64,000 bases of DNA from Corynebacterium felinum (GTDB lineage: Bacteria; Actinomycetota; Actinomycetes; Mycobacteriales; Mycobacteriaceae), in assembly GCF_030408755.1 (NCBI RefSeq), contig NZ_CP047209.1, forward strand, positions 1,302,001-1,366,000, written 5' to 3'. This document shows, in pieces, positions 8,522 to 18,075 of the stretch. The translations under genes and the position numbers were made by a program. Position 1 is the stretch's first letter, and each line of letters begins with the position of its first letter. The notes below the pieces were generated by a model. The model ran no database searches and had not been told where the DNA came from. It worked only from the letters and a program-made list of their open reading frames with translations.

Positions 8522-11197
8522 GTGACTGAAGCAAAGAACCGACTCATGCTCATCGACGGCCATTCCATGGCCTTCCGTGCCTTTTTCGCCCTCCCCGCCG
8601 AAAACTTCTCCACCTCAGGTGGGCAAGCAACCAACGCTGTCTACGGCTTCCTCTCCATGCTGTCGACTTTGCTCAATGACGAGCAACCCACCCACATCGC
8701 CGTCGCCTTCGACGTCGGACGAACAACCTTCCGCAGCGAAATGTTCCCCGACTACAAAGCACAACGCGCCGCAACACCCGAAGAATTCAAAGGCCAAGTA
8801 CCCCTCATTAAAGAAGTGCTCGAAACACTCGGCATCACCACGCTCGAAAAAGAAAACTACGAAGCCGACGACATCATCGCCACCCTCGCCACCGCAGCAC
8901 AACCCCTCGGCTTTGAAACACTCATCGTCACCGGCGACCGAGACTCCTTCCAACTCGTCAACGACACCACCACCGTGCTGTACCCAATGAAAGGCGTGAG
9001 TGTTCTCCACCGCTTCACCCCAGAAGCCGTCCAAGAAAAATACGGCCTCGCCCCCAACCAATACCCAGACTTCGCGGCGCTACGCGGCGACCCTTCCGAT
9101 AACCTGCCATCCGTTCCCAAGGTGGGCGAAAAAACCGCCACCAAATGGATCGTGCAGTACGGCAACCTTGAGAACCTGCTCAATAATGCCGAAGAAATCA
9201 AAGGTGTCGTCGGGCAGAACCTGCGCGAACGCATCGAACAGGTTCGCATGAACCGCACGCTCACCGAAATGGTGCGCGACCTCGCCTTGCCATACTCCCC
9301 AGACCAACTTGAGCTCAAAAGCGCAGACGTCAACGCTGTGGCAGAAAAATTCGATGCGCTCGAATTTGGAGTCAACCTGCGCGAACGCGTACTCGCAGCA
9401 GTCAAGGCTGATGCTAACGGCGTCGTCAAGCAAGCAACAGACTCACGCCCAGAAATCGTAGTTAGCCTCGACTCGCTCGACGCATGGCTTGGCGCCCGCC
9501 GCGACACCCTAGACAACGGCATCGCCATCTACCTCACCGGCACCCCAACCCCAGCGGGCGGCGACGCGCAAGCCATCGCACTGATCGACGCGGACTACCA
9601 AGCAACAACAGCCTATTTCGCCGACCTCACGCCCGACGAAGAACGTGCCCTGATTGACTACCTCGAATCCGACGCGCCAAAATTCATGCATGAAGCCAAA
9701 GCCGCCTACCACATGCTCCAAGGCCGCGGCATCACCCTCAACGGCATCGCGCACGACACCGCCATCGCCGCCTACCTGCTACGACCAGGGCAGCGCACCT
9801 ACGAACTCAAAGACGTCTACCAGCGACACCTGCAGCGACAACTCAGCACCGAAGAAACCGGGCAACTCTCGCTTCTCGACGCCGCCACCAGCCACGAACT
9901 CGTCAACGCCGCCGCAGCGATCCGCGAACTCAGTGAAGAGCTCACAAGCCAGCTTCAAGCAATCGACTCCTTCGAGCTCTACCGCGACCTTGAAATTCCG
10001 CTCGTCACAGTGCTTGCGCAAATGGAAAACGCAGGCATCGCTATCGATGTTGACACCCTCGAAGATCAGCTTGAAACATTCAAAGCGCAAGTAGCAGCCG
10101 AAGAAGAAGCAGCCCGCGCACTCGCCGGCGACGAAACCCTGCTGCTCACCTCACCAAAGCAGCTGCAAGTTGTTCTCTTCGACACCCTTGGGCTGCCCAA
10201 AACCAAGAAAACGAAAACAGGATATTCCACCGCAGCTAAAGAAATCGAAGCTCTCGCGGTGAACCATCCGCACCCCTTCCTTGACCACCTTTTGGCGCAT
10301 CGCGAATACCAAAAGATGAAAACCACCCTCGAAGGGCTGATCAAAGCAGTTCAACCTGATGGTCGGATCCACACCACCTTCAACCAAACTGTCGCCTCCA
10401 CGGGGCGTTTGTCATCAACCGACCCCAACCTCCAAAACATCCCGGTACGCACCCCAGCAGGCAGGAAGATTCGTTCCGCATTCGTCGTTGGCGAAGGCTA
10501 CGACCAACTCCTGACAGCCGACTACTCCCAGATCGAAATGCGTGTGATGGCGCACCTGTCCCAAGACGCTGGGTTGATCGAGGCCTATAAGCTCGGCGAG
10601 GACCTCCACAACTATGTCGGTTCCAAAGTCTTCGATGTGCCCGTTGATGAAGTCACCCCAGAACTGCGCCGCCGCGTCAAAGCCATGTCTTATGGTCTGG
10701 TCTACGGCCTGTCAGCATTCGGTCTCTCACAGCAACTGAGCATCGCACCAGGCGAAGCAAAGCACATTATGGAAAACTATTTCGAACGCTTCGGCGGTGT
10801 GAAACGCTACCTCGATGAAGTTGTGAACCAAGCTCGTCAAGACGGCTACACGCAGACGCTTTTCGGGCGTCGCCGTTACCTGCCAGAGTTGGCATCCACT
10901 AACCGAGTTGCCCGTGAGAATGCCGAACGCGCAGCACTCAATGCGCCTATCCAAGGCACTGCCGCCGACATTATTAAAGTGGCCATGTTGCGTGTTGATC
11001 GCGAACTGAAAAAAGCAAAAGTCAAGTCCAGGGTCTTGCTTCAGGTGCATGACGAACTTGTTGTTGAAATCGCCCCCGGCGAACTTGAGCACGTCCGAGC
11101 CATCGTGGAAAAAGAAATGGACTCCGCGATTACCCTGCGCGTCCCACTCGAAATTTCTGCAGGAGCTGGAAAGAACTGGGACGAAGCAGCCCACTAA
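8522..11197 (+). CDS. polA: DNA polymerase I
   Basis: An 891-residue enzyme for Okazaki-fragment maturation and repair synthesis. Residues 1-290 form the 5'-3' exonuclease / FEN domain (LMLIDGHSMAFRAFFALP, YEADDIIATLA, RGDPSDNLPSVPKVGEKTA). The middle, about 300-480, is the 3'-5' exonuclease fold but without a clear set of acidic catalytic residues, as usual in actinobacteria. The polymerase domain follows: motif A TADYSQIEMRVMAHLS near 664, the O-helix RRRVKAMSYGLVYGLS near 718, and motif C QVHDELVVEIAPGE near 841. The start is GTG 8522. The length is normal, and a hairpin terminator follows at 11257. The order polA then rpsA is conserved in Corynebacteriales. Confidence 0.97.
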   Translation: MTEAKNRLMLIDGHSMAFRAFFALPAENFSTSGGQATNAVYGFLSMLSTLLNDEQPTHIAVAFDVGRTTFRSEMFPDYKAQRAATPEEFKGQVPLIKEVLETLGITTLEKENYEADDIIATLATAAQPLGFETLIVTGDRDSFQLVNDTTTVLYPMKGVSVLHRFTPEAVQEKYGLAPNQYPDFAALRGDPSDNLPSVPKVGEKTATKWIVQYGNLENLLNNAEEIKGVVGQNLRERIEQVRMNRTLTEMVRDLALPYSPDQLELKSADVNAVAEKFDALEFGVNLRERVLAAVKADANGVVKQATDSRPEIVVSLDSLDAWLGARRDTLDNGIAIYLTGTPTPAGGDAQAIALIDADYQATTAYFADLTPDEERALIDYLESDAPKFMHEAKAAYHMLQGRGITLNGIAHDTAIAAYLLRPGQRTYELKDVYQRHLQRQLSTEETGQLSLLDAATSHELVNAAAAIRELSEELTSQLQAIDSFELYRDLEIPLVTVLAQMENAGIAIDVDTLEDQLETFKAQVAAEEEAARALAGDETLLLTSPKQLQVVLFDTLGLPKTKKTKTGYSTAAKEIEALAVNHPHPFLDHLLAHREYQKMKTTLEGLIKAVQPDGRIHTTFNQTVASTGRLSSTDPNLQNIPVRTPAGRKIRSAFVVGEGYDQLLTADYSQIEMRVMAHLSQDAGLIEAYKLGEDLHNYVGSKVFDVPVDEVTPELRRRVKAMSYGLVYGLSAFGLSQQLSIAPGEAKHIMENYFERFGGVKRYLDEVVNQARQDGYTQTLFGRRRYLPELASTNRVARENAERAALNAPIQGTAADIIKVAMLRVDRELKKAKVKSRVLLQVHDELVVEIAPGELEHVRAIVEKEMDSAITLRVPLEISAGAGKNWDEAAH

Positions 11198-11256
11198 CAC
11201 CGGCGCGGGATAAGCGATCTTTCAGCTGTATATCCTGCACGCATGAAGAAGGTAGA

Positions 11257-11305
11257 AAAACGATCACGGCACACTCCTTTTCTTAGGGTGTGTCGTGGCC
11301 GTTTT
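11257..11305 (+). terminator. Terminator behind polA
   Basis: Stem CACGGCACAC / GTGTGTCGTG with outer AAAACG / CGTTTT pairing and a run of T at the 3' end. It lies 60 bp after the polA stop. Confidence 0.7.
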
Positions 11306-11428
11306 CCACTTAAAGGGGCAAGAGTCAGCGGGGCTGTGCTCACAGTTGTTGTGGAACATGTGAAGTCGTTTCGACTCAGCGTAAGGGAACGGTGGCTTCG
11401 ATAGGCTCGTGCCTACAACGGTGGAACC

Positions 11429-12307
11429 TTAGGTGAGCGTGGCGCAGAAAATAGCGGTGCCGGGGAAAATTTTGCCTCGCAACGGTGACCACTGGCCCCA
11501 CGTTTGAGTAAGAGTTTCCGGCCACTCTGGTTCAATTAAGCGCTCAAGGTGAAAACCTGCACTGTGCAGTGCTTCGATGTGGTCACCCATCGTGTGTTGA
11601 AACTCTGCATAGCTGATCTTCCCATCCTCATCATGTTCGATATAGCGACGCTCAAAATAGGAAACAGCAGCCTGCAAACCCAACTCACCGGGATCGTCCA
11701 GAAAAACCCAACGCATCGGGTGATTCACCGCATACACAAAACGGCCCCCAGGGTGCAATACGTCGGCGATCGTGGCAAATAGTCGCGGTAGGTCCTCGAT
11801 AAAAGGAATAGCGCCGAAAGCAGAGAACACGCAATCAAAAGAGTGTGGGGCGAAAGGAAGGGCTAAAGCGTCGGCTTGAACCAGTGCACATGCGCGTTTC
11901 GCTTTCGACAGCATCCCTGCTGAAATGTCAAAGGCCACCACAGTGGCAGTAGGATATTGCTCCTGCAACCATGTAGAACAGGGTGCAGAGCCGGCACCGA
12001 TCTCCAGTACGTTCAGATTGGTGACGTCACCTAAAAGTTGGGCTGAGGATTCGTGAAGCATCTCAGGGCACCAATAAAAGGATGAGAGATAGTCTGGGTG
12101 CTGCTTATGATAGTTGTCGGCATCCTCATCCCAATAGGATCTGTTGGCTTGCGAAGCAGCAAAGTCTGCATGTGTAGCAACATTGCGTGCGCTTTCGGTG
12201 CGTGTTTCGGTGCGTATACAGGGTTGGGGATCTGTTGGTTGGGTGGTGTGGGATTGCTCTGGTGGGCGGCTGCGATCAGGCGCGAAATTTTTGGTAGACA
12301 CAATCAC
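11429..12307 (-). CDS. Class I SAM-dependent methyltransferase
   Basis: A 292-residue protein of the UbiE/Methyltransf_11 type. The SAM motif NVLEIGAGSAPCSTWL (motif I) is near residue 100, the acidic loop VVAFDISAGML follows, then ADALALPFAPHSFDCVFSAFGAIPFIED (motifs II-III) and LHPGGRFVYAVNHP. The first 60 residues are polar, low in complexity and probably disordered. The substrate is unknown. It is convergent with polA and divergent from rpsA. The same neighbour, a methyltransferase between polA and rpsA, is known in related genomes. Start at ATG 12307; the GTG two codons later is an alternative. Confidence 0.85.
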   Translation of the reverse strand: MIVSTKNFAPDRSRPPEQSHTTQPTDPQPCIRTETRTESARNVATHADFAASQANRSYWDEDADNYHKQHPDYLSSFYWCPEMLHESSAQLLGDVTNLNVLEIGAGSAPCSTWLQEQYPTATVVAFDISAGMLSKAKRACALVQADALALPFAPHSFDCVFSAFGAIPFIEDLPRLFATIADVLHPGGRFVYAVNHPMRWVFLDDPGELGLQAAVSYFERRYIEHDEDGKISYAEFQHTMGDHIEALHSAGFHLERLIEPEWPETLTQTWGQWSPLRGKIFPGTAIFCATLT

Positions 12308-12501
12308 CCATACTATTTGATCTAGCTGCGGAAATGATGTACGCTCGACGGTGCATGTCTATATCTGCTTCACAACTGTATTTATGTAGGAGAGTGCGGT
12401 GGTGGAGTGGGTGGGATCAAAACTACCGCTGAGCAGTAATTTTGAGAGATGTGTGTAATGTCCATCAACGATTCCTACGTATTTCGGAGCACTTTTACAA
12501 T

Positions 12502-13965
12502 ATGACCTCCAAGAACGTACCTCAGGTTGCCATTAACGACATTGGCACCGCTGAGGATTTCCTCGCAGCAGTCGACGCCACCATCAAGTACTTTAACGAT
12601 GGTGACATCGTTGAGGGTACCGTGGTGAAGGTTGACCACGACGAGGTTCTGCTCGACATCGGATACAAGACCGAAGGTGTCATTCCGGTTCGCGAGCTTT
12701 CCATTAAGCACGACGTCGACCCAGATGAGGTCGTCGAGGTCGGCGATCAGATTGACGCTCTTGTTCTCACCAAGGAGGACAAGGAAGGTCGCCTGATCCT
12801 GTCCAAGAAGCGTGCTCAGTACGAGCGTGCATGGGGCGCCATCGAGGAGCTCAAGGAGAAGGACGAGGCTGTTACCGGTACCGTTATCGAGGTTGTCAAG
12901 GGCGGCTTGATTCTGGACATCGGTCTGCGTGGCTTCCTGCCAGCGTCCCTCGTTGAGATGCGTCGCGTCCGTGAGCTTGACCCATACATCGGTCAGCAGA
13001 TCGAGGCTAAGATCATCGAGCTGGACAAGCAGCGCAACAACGTTGTTCTGTCCCGTCGTGCATGGCTTGAGCAGACCCAGTCTGAGGTTCGCTCCGAGTT
13101 CCTGCACCAGCTGCAGAAGGGCCAGGTCCGCAAGGGTCACGTGTCCTCCATCGTCAACTTCGGCGCATTCGTCGATCTCGGCGGTGTCGACGGCCTGGTT
13201 CACGTTTCCGAGCTGTCTTGGAAGCACATCGATCACCCATCTGAGGTTGTCACCGTTGGTGACGAGGTAACCGTTGAGGTTCTGGACGTTGATCTGGACC
13301 GCGAGCGCGTTTCCCTGTCCCTGAAGGCTACTCAGGAAGATCCATGGCGCGTCTTCGCCCGCACTCACGCTGTTGGTCAGATCGTCCCAGGTAAGGTCAC
13401 CAAGCTGGTTCCATTCGGTGCGTTCGTTCGCGTCGAAGAGGGCATCGAGGGCCTCGTTCACATCTCCGAGCTGGCTCAGCGCCACGTTGAGGTTCCAGAC
13501 CAGGTTGTGAACGTTGGCGAAGAGGCAATGGTGAAGGTCATTGACATTGACCTTGAGCGTCGCCGCATCTCCCTGTCCCTGAAGCAGGCTGACGAGGACT
13601 ACACCGAAGAGTTCGATCCATCCAAGTACGGTATGGCTGACTCCTACGACGAGCAGGGCAACTACATCTTCCCTGAGGGCTTCGATCCTGAGACCAACGA
13701 ATGGCTCGAAGGCTTCGACGCTCAGCGTCAGGAGTGGGAGGCACGTTACGCTGAGTCCGAGCGTCGCTTCCAGCTGCACACCGCTCAGATCGAGCGCAAC
13801 CGCGTTGCTGCTGCTGAGGCTGCAGCTGCCGGCGAGGCTACCAACTACTCTTCCGAATCCGCTGAGGCAGCTCCGGCCGCAGCTGAAGAGGCAGCAGTTG
13901 AGGGTGGCTCCCTGGCTTCCGACGAGCAGCTCGCTGCTCTGCGCGAGAAGCTGGCTGGCAACTAA
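12502..13965 (+). CDS. rpsA: 30S ribosomal protein S1
   Basis: A 487-residue translation-initiation protein that brings mRNA to the small subunit. Four S1 RNA-binding repeats are visible, each with G-x-V-x-G-x-V: GDIVEGTVVKVDHDEVLLDIG (from about 33), DEAVTGTVIEVVKGGLILDIG (118), GQVRKGHVSSIVNFGAFVDLGGVDGLVHVSELSW (208) and GQIVPGKVTKLVPFGAFVRVEEGIEGLVHISELA (294). The C-terminal 130 residues are acidic and Ala-rich. The start is ATG 12502 (MTSKNVPQ), the normal actinobacterial S1 start, rather than the longer frame from 12442. Codon use is strongly biased, as expected for high expression. A strong terminator follows. Confidence 0.97.
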   Translation: MTSKNVPQVAINDIGTAEDFLAAVDATIKYFNDGDIVEGTVVKVDHDEVLLDIGYKTEGVIPVRELSIKHDVDPDEVVEVGDQIDALVLTKEDKEGRLILSKKRAQYERAWGAIEELKEKDEAVTGTVIEVVKGGLILDIGLRGFLPASLVEMRRVRELDPYIGQQIEAKIIELDKQRNNVVLSRRAWLEQTQSEVRSEFLHQLQKGQVRKGHVSSIVNFGAFVDLGGVDGLVHVSELSWKHIDHPSEVVTVGDEVTVEVLDVDLDRERVSLSLKATQEDPWRVFARTHAVGQIVPGKVTKLVPFGAFVRVEEGIEGLVHISELAQRHVEVPDQVVNVGEEAMVKVIDIDLERRRISLSLKQADEDYTEEFDPSKYGMADSYDEQGNYIFPEGFDPETNEWLEGFDAQRQEWEARYAESERRFQLHTAQIERNRVAAAEAAAAGEATNYSSESAEAAPAAAEEAAVEGGSLASDEQLAALREKLAGN

Positions 13966-13979
13966 GCCCTAGCCACACG

Positions 13980-14041
13980 TTAAGGCGTGAACCCGCCCCC
14001 ACATAATGTGTGGGGGGTTGCGGTTCACGCCTTAATTTTTT
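13980..14041 (+). terminator. rpsA terminator
   Basis: A long stem (TTAAGGCGTGAACC against GGTTCACGCCTTAA with an inner CCCCACA / TGTGGGG stem) followed by seven T residues. It is the clearest terminator in the left half of the window. Confidence 0.92.
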
Positions 14042-14159
14042 CCTTGTGCCCTTCATCTTTAGTTTTCGCCTCCGATATCAGGGGGAGTTTTCCCATGGGG
14101 GACAAGTAGGGGGTGGCTGTGGTTGGTGGCATTTTGGGGGTGTGGATTAGTGTAGGTGC

Positions 14160-15032
14160 ATGGATTTTTCGCAAGCATATGCACTGTTGAATCGTACGAA
14201 GTCGCAGCCGTGGTTGGATGCGGAAATTGCACGCGTTGGTGACGCGCAGTGGGGTGCGATGGGACGTGAGATCATGGGGGTGGCGGTAGATGATCCGCTT
14301 TTGTGGGCTAATCGTATGGTGGAGCTCGAAAATGGGCATTGGGCATTGTGCGGTATCCGGTTTAGGGGTGGGGATGTGGCTAAGCCTTTTGTGGATATCA
14401 TTGCGCATTCGCTTATCGACGGCGCAGATCACTTCGCTGTTTGTGCACCGGTACTTGCGGAATACGCAGCTTTTCAACCTCTGGGTATGCGTATCTTTGT
14501 TTCCGGCCAGCCGGAAGCCTCCTGGTGTGTGGATCGGCTGATTGTTTCGGGCACTCTGAAGGATATGGCGCAGGTGCCTGCTGTGAACAAGGTGGAGCTA
14601 GTATCAGCTGATAGTGCGCAGTTAGCGTGCGATAGTGCAGAAATCTATGCGGAGATTTTCCGCTCTCGTCCGGAACATGCTTCTTTTGCAGCCCCTGTGA
14701 GTGCGGAAGAATTAGCCTCCTGTATGGGCTTTCAGGTGGTGATTGATGGACAGAAGGCGGGGGTTATCGCCTGCGAATACCGTCAGGAGCGGGAAGGGGA
14801 GGGGTTTGTGGTCATAGAATTGTGTCTGAATTCAACTTTCCGCGGTCGGGGTTTTGCCCCAGAGGTGCATAGGGAAATGGTTCGGAAAATTCTTGGTGCT
14901 GGTTATTCCGAATCAACCGAGTATTTTGGCCATATTGATCCGCGTAATAAGGCCTCGTTTTCCGCTGCTATTGCCGCGGGGAGGAAAGTGACAGGCGCTT
15001 TCGTGTGGAGTGATTCTCGGCTGATGCATTAA
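14160..15032 (+). CDS. Protein with C-terminal GNAT-type acetyltransferase fold
   Basis: A 290-residue protein without a named family that I can recognise. The last 120 residues look like a GNAT N-acetyltransferase: FVVIELCLNSTFRGRGFAPEVHREMVRKIL carries the acetyl-CoA loop (R-G-R-G-F/A) and helix, and IDPRNKASFSAAIAAGRK the usual late N-x-x-S segment. The N-terminal half may be a decayed second copy of the fold. There is no signal peptide. It stands alone between the rpsA terminator and a lipoprotein gene. Substrate unknown. Confidence 0.65.
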   Translation: MDFSQAYALLNRTKSQPWLDAEIARVGDAQWGAMGREIMGVAVDDPLLWANRMVELENGHWALCGIRFRGGDVAKPFVDIIAHSLIDGADHFAVCAPVLAEYAAFQPLGMRIFVSGQPEASWCVDRLIVSGTLKDMAQVPAVNKVELVSADSAQLACDSAEIYAEIFRSRPEHASFAAPVSAEELASCMGFQVVIDGQKAGVIACEYRQEREGEGFVVIELCLNSTFRGRGFAPEVHREMVRKILGAGYSESTEYFGHIDPRNKASFSAAIAAGRKVTGAFVWSDSRLMH

Positions 15033-15260
15033 CCTGCTGCTTCGCAGGTGTATGTGAGCTTGTTCGGGTGCTGCGGGGTGGTTGGTGCGCGTTTAACACG
15101 TTTCGCTTGGAAAATCCTATAGTAGTGCTATTTATTTGGTTCGAATATTCTTATTGAAAAACTATTATTACAGCCGTTGTTCCTTCCCTTGTGAAAGTTA
15201 ATATGAACTCATATTCCTTCAGTGAATATTGTTGTTTATTTCAAGGGATTGGATACAACC

Positions 15261-15896
15261 ATGAAAAAGATTGTGATGCTCACAGCGCTTTCGCTGTTGC
15301 TCGCGGGATGTTCTATCGCACAGAGTGCTCGCGTTGAAAAAAGTGTGACCGCTACGCCGTTCACCACCACTGTTACGACCACCACTACCACTACTACTGC
15401 ACGTAACGTGCCTGTTTCAGAGGGGCTGGCAGTGGGTATGTTTGGTTTGAAAGTGCCTGCGGGTGCGCAATATGTGCGCGTCTTCGAGGATGATCAAATT
15501 CCCCCGTACTTGCTTGAGGGGTATGAGCATTTGAACAACTATGAGCAGAAGCACGTGTATTGGATCGGAGAATATCCGGGGAAGACTATGGACGAAGTGA
15601 TCGCGGAAGTCCATGCCTTATTGGGTGATGATTATCAAAGCACAATAATCGACGGGATGCGTTATGAAAAGATGCCGCCGCAGAAGAATCCTTATCGCAA
15701 CCCACAGTTAAATAATTTGACGTATCGCTTGTGTTGGGACGAGGAAATTGGTTTTTTGGCTCATCGTGTGTTGATGATCAGGGTGATGGAATTCGAGCGG
15801 GAAGAGGGGATGGTGCCGGCGCTCAGTATTAGTTATGTGAACCCCATAGTGAATAATTGCCATGCGGATCTTATCGGCGAGTTGGCTGGCATGTAG
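15261..15896 (+). CDS. Small putative lipoprotein with Thr-rich linker
   Basis: A 211-residue protein. MKKIVMLTALSLLLAGC is a clear lipoprotein signal with lipobox LAGC. A Thr-run (about 14 of 17 residues) follows, a typical wall-spanning linker that may be O-mannosylated. The remaining 150 residues have no family I recognise; two further Cys residues (RLCWDEE and NNCHADL) might form a disulfide bond. ATG 15261 is preferred over the longer GTG frame from 15222 because only it gives a proper signal sequence. A gap of about 230 bp upstream should hold its own promoter. Confidence 0.72.
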   Translation: MKKIVMLTALSLLLAGCSIAQSARVEKSVTATPFTTTVTTTTTTTTARNVPVSEGLAVGMFGLKVPAGAQYVRVFEDDQIPPYLLEGYEHLNNYEQKHVYWIGEYPGKTMDEVIAEVHALLGDDYQSTIIDGMRYEKMPPQKNPYRNPQLNNLTYRLCWDEEIGFLAHRVLMIRVMEFEREEGMVPALSISYVNPIVNNCHADLIGELAGM

Positions 15897-16062
15897 GTTC
15901 GTCGAAGGTATAGGCGACGCTTCGGCATCGTGAGGGTGGAAGCCTTGTGTGAGCCATTGGCGGGGGCATCAACGTGGGGGTATCCACCGAAGCGACGATG
16001 GATACTACCTCCACATTGTTGTTTGTGATCTGTGCAGTTGCGTTATGTTCAGGCTGTAGTTT

Positions 16063-17682
16063 TTAGGTGAAATACAGCAGGAATAGCAGAATTTGTGCGC
16101 ACAGAATTTTGGCTACCATGGCCATGGGGTACACGGTAGTGTAGCCCATGGATGGGAGCTCATTTTTGGTTTGATCTGATACATAGGACAGCACAGCTGG
16201 GTGGGTTTGCAAACCGGAAATGATGCCGGCGGTTTGGCCGAAGGGGATTTTTAATACCTTATAGCCAATAATCAAGGTAGCCATGCTGAAGGTGACGGTC
16301 ACTATAGCGCCGATGGCGATGATGGTCAGCGATTGTGGATCTTGGAGTGCTTTACCAAAGCCTGCACCGGCGGTAGTGCCGATACCTGCGAGGAACAGGG
16401 TGATACCGAGTTGGCGCAGCGCAAGATTTGCGCCATAGGGAATCTGCCACACCACTGGCCCTGAGCGCCCAATGTAGCCCAGGATCAGGGCAACGATTAA
16501 TGGGCCACCAGCAGATCCAAGCTTCAGTTCAGCCCCACCTGGTAGGGGCACGGGGATCATGCCGATGAGGATGCCCAAGGTTAATCCAATGAGCATTGGC
16601 AGCAGGTTGAAGTCGGAGATGCGCTTGTAGGAGTCACCGAAGAGTCGGGTGGCGGAGTCGATGCGGTCTTGGGTTGCGACGACGCGTACGCGGTCGCCGA
16701 GCTGCAAGACGGTATCGGGGGTGGCCACGAGGTCCATATCGCCGCGGCGTACGCGGGTGACGAGCATGCCTTGAAGGCGTGGACGGAGCTTACGCAGTGG
16801 AATTCCCACGAGGCTGGTGGAGGAGACGAAGATGCGTCGGAAGTCGAGGCGTTCGTCGTGGGTGGGGTCGCCGGGCAGTGCTTCGCCAATGAATTCAACG
16901 GCGCGGTCGAGCTCTTCGGATGTACCTACAACGGAGATGATGTCGCCGGGATCAACGCGGTCGCCGGGTTCGGGGAGGAACAATTGCCCGCGGTGTTCGA
17001 TACGAGACACGATGATTTCGAGGTCGAACTTGTGGGGCATGGTGGTCACCGATGGGAGATTGGGGTGAATGACCTTGATGCGGCGGGTTTCGAGGGCTTG
17101 GACGGCAACGCCGGCGTCTTGTGCTTCTTTGTCGTGGTCGATTTTGAATACTTTGGCCAAGATGGCCACAGAAAGAATCACACCAAGCACACCCATGGGG
17201 TATGTCAGGGAATAGGCCACAACTGGAAGCTCCAGCAGGTTCTGCTGATCCGAGTTCAGTAGTGATGGCAGGGTGTCTACTACGGCAGCCATGGCGGGGG
17301 TGTTGGTAACAGCGCCGGTGAACAGGCCTGCACCGGTGGGCACATCAATGCCAAATCCTTTGATCAGGCCGAAGGCGATAGCGGTTGCCCCGAGGATCAT
17401 GGCGAAACCGAAGGCGTTGTGTTTCAGCCCAGTAGTTTTGAGCGATGCGAAAAAACCAGGGGCGGCTTCAAGGCCGATGGTGTAGACGAATAGTGAGAGG
17501 CCAACAATGAACAGGATTGGTGGGAGAGTGATTCCTGGTTCGAGTGTGGCAAAGCCGAGCCCGACGAAAAGGACTGCTGCCACGCCGAGTCGAAATCCGC
17601 CAATCTTGATCCTGCCCACGAGCAGGCCGAGAGACATGATGACGGTGAGAGCGAGAAGCTGGTTTTCAACGAGGAGATGCAC
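16063..17682 (-). CDS. AspT/YidE family carboxylate exporter, SucE-like
   Basis: A 539-residue transporter. Five to six TM helices, two central TrkA-C (RCK_C) domains (about residues 205-280 and 290-370), then another five to six helices. This is the layout of the aspartate:alanine exchanger family. C. glutamicum SucE1, the succinate exporter, has the same family and the same length, so an orthologous role in dicarboxylate export is likely but inferred. Conserved stretches include TGAGLFTGAVTNTPAMAAV and FGQTAGIISGLQTHPAVLSYV, the twin family motifs. The gene is alone, with a 390-bp gap upstream containing a hairpin. Confidence 0.85.
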   Translation of the reverse strand: MHLLVENQLLALTVIMSLGLLVGRIKIGGFRLGVAAVLFVGLGFATLEPGITLPPILFIVGLSLFVYTIGLEAAPGFFASLKTTGLKHNAFGFAMILGATAIAFGLIKGFGIDVPTGAGLFTGAVTNTPAMAAVVDTLPSLLNSDQQNLLELPVVAYSLTYPMGVLGVILSVAILAKVFKIDHDKEAQDAGVAVQALETRRIKVIHPNLPSVTTMPHKFDLEIIVSRIEHRGQLFLPEPGDRVDPGDIISVVGTSEELDRAVEFIGEALPGDPTHDERLDFRRIFVSSTSLVGIPLRKLRPRLQGMLVTRVRRGDMDLVATPDTVLQLGDRVRVVATQDRIDSATRLFGDSYKRISDFNLLPMLIGLTLGILIGMIPVPLPGGAELKLGSAGGPLIVALILGYIGRSGPVVWQIPYGANLALRQLGITLFLAGIGTTAGAGFGKALQDPQSLTIIAIGAIVTVTFSMATLIIGYKVLKIPFGQTAGIISGLQTHPAVLSYVSDQTKNELPSMGYTTVYPMAMVAKILCAQILLFLLYFT

Positions 17683-18075
17683 ATTTTCATAATCCCATGC
17701 GCGAAAACAACATTCAACCGGTCATCTTTTCCGAACGGGCACAAAGTGCGTGATGTGGTGCGAACTGGTTTCTTCGCACAAAAGACTGGTCAGGGGCAGA
17801 TTGCGTATGGCTCTTGCCCCTGATTGGGGCTATGAATTGCACCATGGTTGCAATGTTGAGATAAGTGAATCTGCGTGGGTTTGGTGGGTTTCCCCAGAAA
17901 TGGGGGAGTATTACTATTTTCAATAAGGTTGTGAAATGTGACCAATATGTCATCAGTATGAGGTATGGCTCACATGGTGGGTGAGGGATGGGGTGGAGGT
18001 GGACATGCTCAGTGGCGTATTCCACCAATGGGATGACGGGAGTTAAAAAGTGGGAAAAGAACTGGGGTTGGTGGT
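17683..18075. other. Upstream region of the SucE-like gene with a hairpin
   Basis: About 390 bp between the bioF stop and the exporter start. CAGGGGCA (17791-17798) pairs with TGCCCCTG (17815-17822) to give a hairpin about 110 bp before the exporter start; on the minus strand it could be a bioF terminator remnant or a leader element. No credible gene. Confidence 0.4.

Noticed and set aside
12475..13779. A 434-codon minus-strand frame inside rpsA
   Set aside because: Antisense to rpsA. Its length follows from the biased codon use of a ribosomal protein gene.
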